A stretch of 64,000 nt of DNA, from contig NZ_BCRS01000001.1 in the NCBI RefSeq assembly GCF_001552715.1, positions 1-64,000 of the forward strand, in the 5' to 3' direction. Origin of the DNA: Mycolicibacterium vaccae NBRC 14118 = CIP 105934 (lineage in GTDB: Bacteria > Actinomycetota > Actinomycetes > Mycobacteriales > Mycobacteriaceae). The notes beneath the pieces were generated by a model. It made no database searches. It saw nothing but the letters and a program-made list of their open reading frames with translations, and was not told the origin of the DNA. Made by a program: the position numbers and the translations under genes. Shown here piece by piece: positions 63,121 through 64,000 of the stretch (positions within the stretch are counted from its first letter, which is position 1; each line of letters opens with the position of its first letter).

Positions 63121-64000
63121 TCACGAACGGGCGACATCGACGGTCGCGGTGACGCGGGTGCCGCGTCCGGGCGCGGTGTCGATGGCCAGTTGTCCGCCGA
63201 TCGCCGACAGGCGGTCGGTCATGTTGGTCAGCCCGGCGCCGACGGCTCCCGGCCGGAATCCGCGGCCGGTGTCGGTGATCTGCAGTGTCAGCAGCCCGCT
63301 GTCGACGTGGCCGGTGATGTGGACGGCGGTGTCGGGCCCGCCGTGTTTGGCGGCGTTCTGTAGCGCCTCGCTGCAGCAATAGTAAAGGGCCGCTTCTGTT
63401 GTCGGCGGGTGTCGGCCGAGTTCCCGTAGCTCGAGGTGGACCGGCGTCACCGCCCGGGCGGTCAGCGCGGGCAGTGCCTTGTTCAGTCCCCCGCTGACGA
63501 GCAGCGGCGGGTAGATGCCGTGGGCGAGGCGCCGTATCTCGGCGATGGCACCGTCCACCAGTCCGGACGCTTCGGCGAGCAGATCCGCGCGCGTGTCACC
63601 ATTGCTGTTGCGCGCCAGACCGATCAGCACCGACAGCGCCACGAGGTGCTGCTGCGCGCCGTCGTGCAGGTCGCGTTCGAGCCGGCGTCGTTCTTCGTCG
63701 GCCGCGGTGATCAGGCGGGTGCGGGATGCGGCGAGTTCGGCGGCGCGTTCGGCGAGTTGGGCTTCCGAGGTCCGCAGCGCGGCGGCGTTGTTCCACACGA
63801 TGATCATCAGGTGCAACGCGTTGACGGGCACCGCGATGAGGACGAACGCGGTCGCCATCCACCGCGGCGCCTGTGCGACATGGGCGGTGAACGGGGTGAA
63901 CAGCGCGATGGCGGCCGCGGTGAGGACACAGCCGGCGGTGAGCACCGTGAACGCCAGGCCCCGCCGCAGGCTGATGTAGGGCTCGGCGAAGACGACGGGC
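63121..64000 (-). CDS. Sensor histidine kinase, NarL/DesK type (5' end beyond window)
   Basis: The last 293 or so residues of a two-component sensor kinase are present; the frame stays open to the window edge, so the N terminus is missing. A hydrophobic segment pair (CVLTAAAIALFTPFTAHVAQ; ATAFVLIAVPVNALHLMIIVW) is followed by a coiled linker (SEAQLAERAAELAASRTRL), a HisKA_3 domain with the phospho-acceptor His in LERDLHDGAQQHLVAL, and an HATPase domain with SEALQNAAKHGG and GAGLTNMTDRLSAIGGQL. The response regulator partner is not in the window. Confidence 0.9.
   Translation of the reverse strand, partial: PVVFAEPYISLRRGLAFTVLTAGCVLTAAAIALFTPFTAHVAQAPRWMATAFVLIAVPVNALHLMIIVWNNAAALRTSEAQLAERAAELAASRTRLITAADEERRRLERDLHDGAQQHLVALSVLIGLARNSNGDTRADLLAEASGLVDGAIAEIRRLAHGIYPPLLVSGGLNKALPALTARAVTPVHLELRELGRHPPTTEAALYYCCSEALQNAAKHGGPDTAVHITGHVDSGLLTLQITDTGRGFRPGAVGAGLTNMTDRLSAIGGQLAIDTAPGRGTRVTATVDVARS

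Noticed and set aside
1..64000. Prophage, transposase, integrase or tRNA-associated island
   Set aside because: No integrase, transposase, structural phage gene or direct repeat at the tRNA was found.

Overview
The window is high-GC DNA with many GTG starts and long runs of genes overlapping by 4 bp. It is most likely from a fast-growing, environmental-type member of the Mycobacteriaceae (Mycolicibacterium/Mycobacterium-like). Supporting signs are a RamB/PrpR-type regulator, a WXG-type secreted protein, a cyclase/NB-ARC ATPase of the mycobacterial kind, several TetR and acyl-CoA genes, and TANNNT-type -10 elements with leaderless starts. I see no prophage, insertion sequence, rRNA or CRISPR. 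The species call is inference.

Layout. 1-1564: selenocysteine locus (selA start, tRNA-Sec, selD). 1561-9523: an MmyB-type regulator, ilvD, a SulP transporter, a TetR with its divergent SnoaL/NmrA pair, and two tandem TetR paralogues. 9520-11865: a large secreted phytase-like lipoprotein. 11914-15925: an ABC importer (ATPase, permease, two paralogous binding lipoproteins) behind a cobalamin riboswitch. 16001-19317: a small unknown gene, a molybdopterin oxidoreductase and an unknown gene.

19390-37939 is the most unusual block. A leftward operon encodes an MHS transporter, acyl-CoA ligase, ThDP enzyme, APH-type kinase and ACAD10/11-type dehydrogenase. It diverges from a rightward operon encoding a 1838-residue single-chain biotin carboxylase/BCCP/carboxyltransferase, a beta-ketoacyl synthase, ketoreductase, MaoC dehydratase and MDR-type enoyl reductase. 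That is every catalytic step of a fatty-acid elongation cycle, with no acyl carrier protein or malonyl transferase in sight. A RamB/PrpR-like regulator follows. A 19-bp site matching at 16 positions lies in the divergent promoter region and in front of the regulator itself, which suggests a local acyl-CoA-responsive circuit. A FadR-type GntR gene closes the block.

38037-39516: gamma-carbonic anhydrase and formylglycine-generating enzyme. 39749-48464: a complete L-rhamnose catabolic operon (mutarotase, permease, isomerase, kinase, bifunctional aldolase/dehydrogenase, lactate dehydrogenase, LacI regulator) with a recognisable promoter and LacI operator. A 58-bp nested palindrome lies upstream of it.

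48469-64000: a GAF-EAL-PAS-GGDEF protein with a leaderless promoter, a WXG-domain protein with two small membrane proteins, a VOC protein, a NERD-helicase, an amidase/NCS1 permease operon and a LysR/Fe-alcohol dehydrogenase divergon that share a 12-bp site, a cyclase-ATPase, and the 3' part of a NarL-type sensor kinase that runs off the window.
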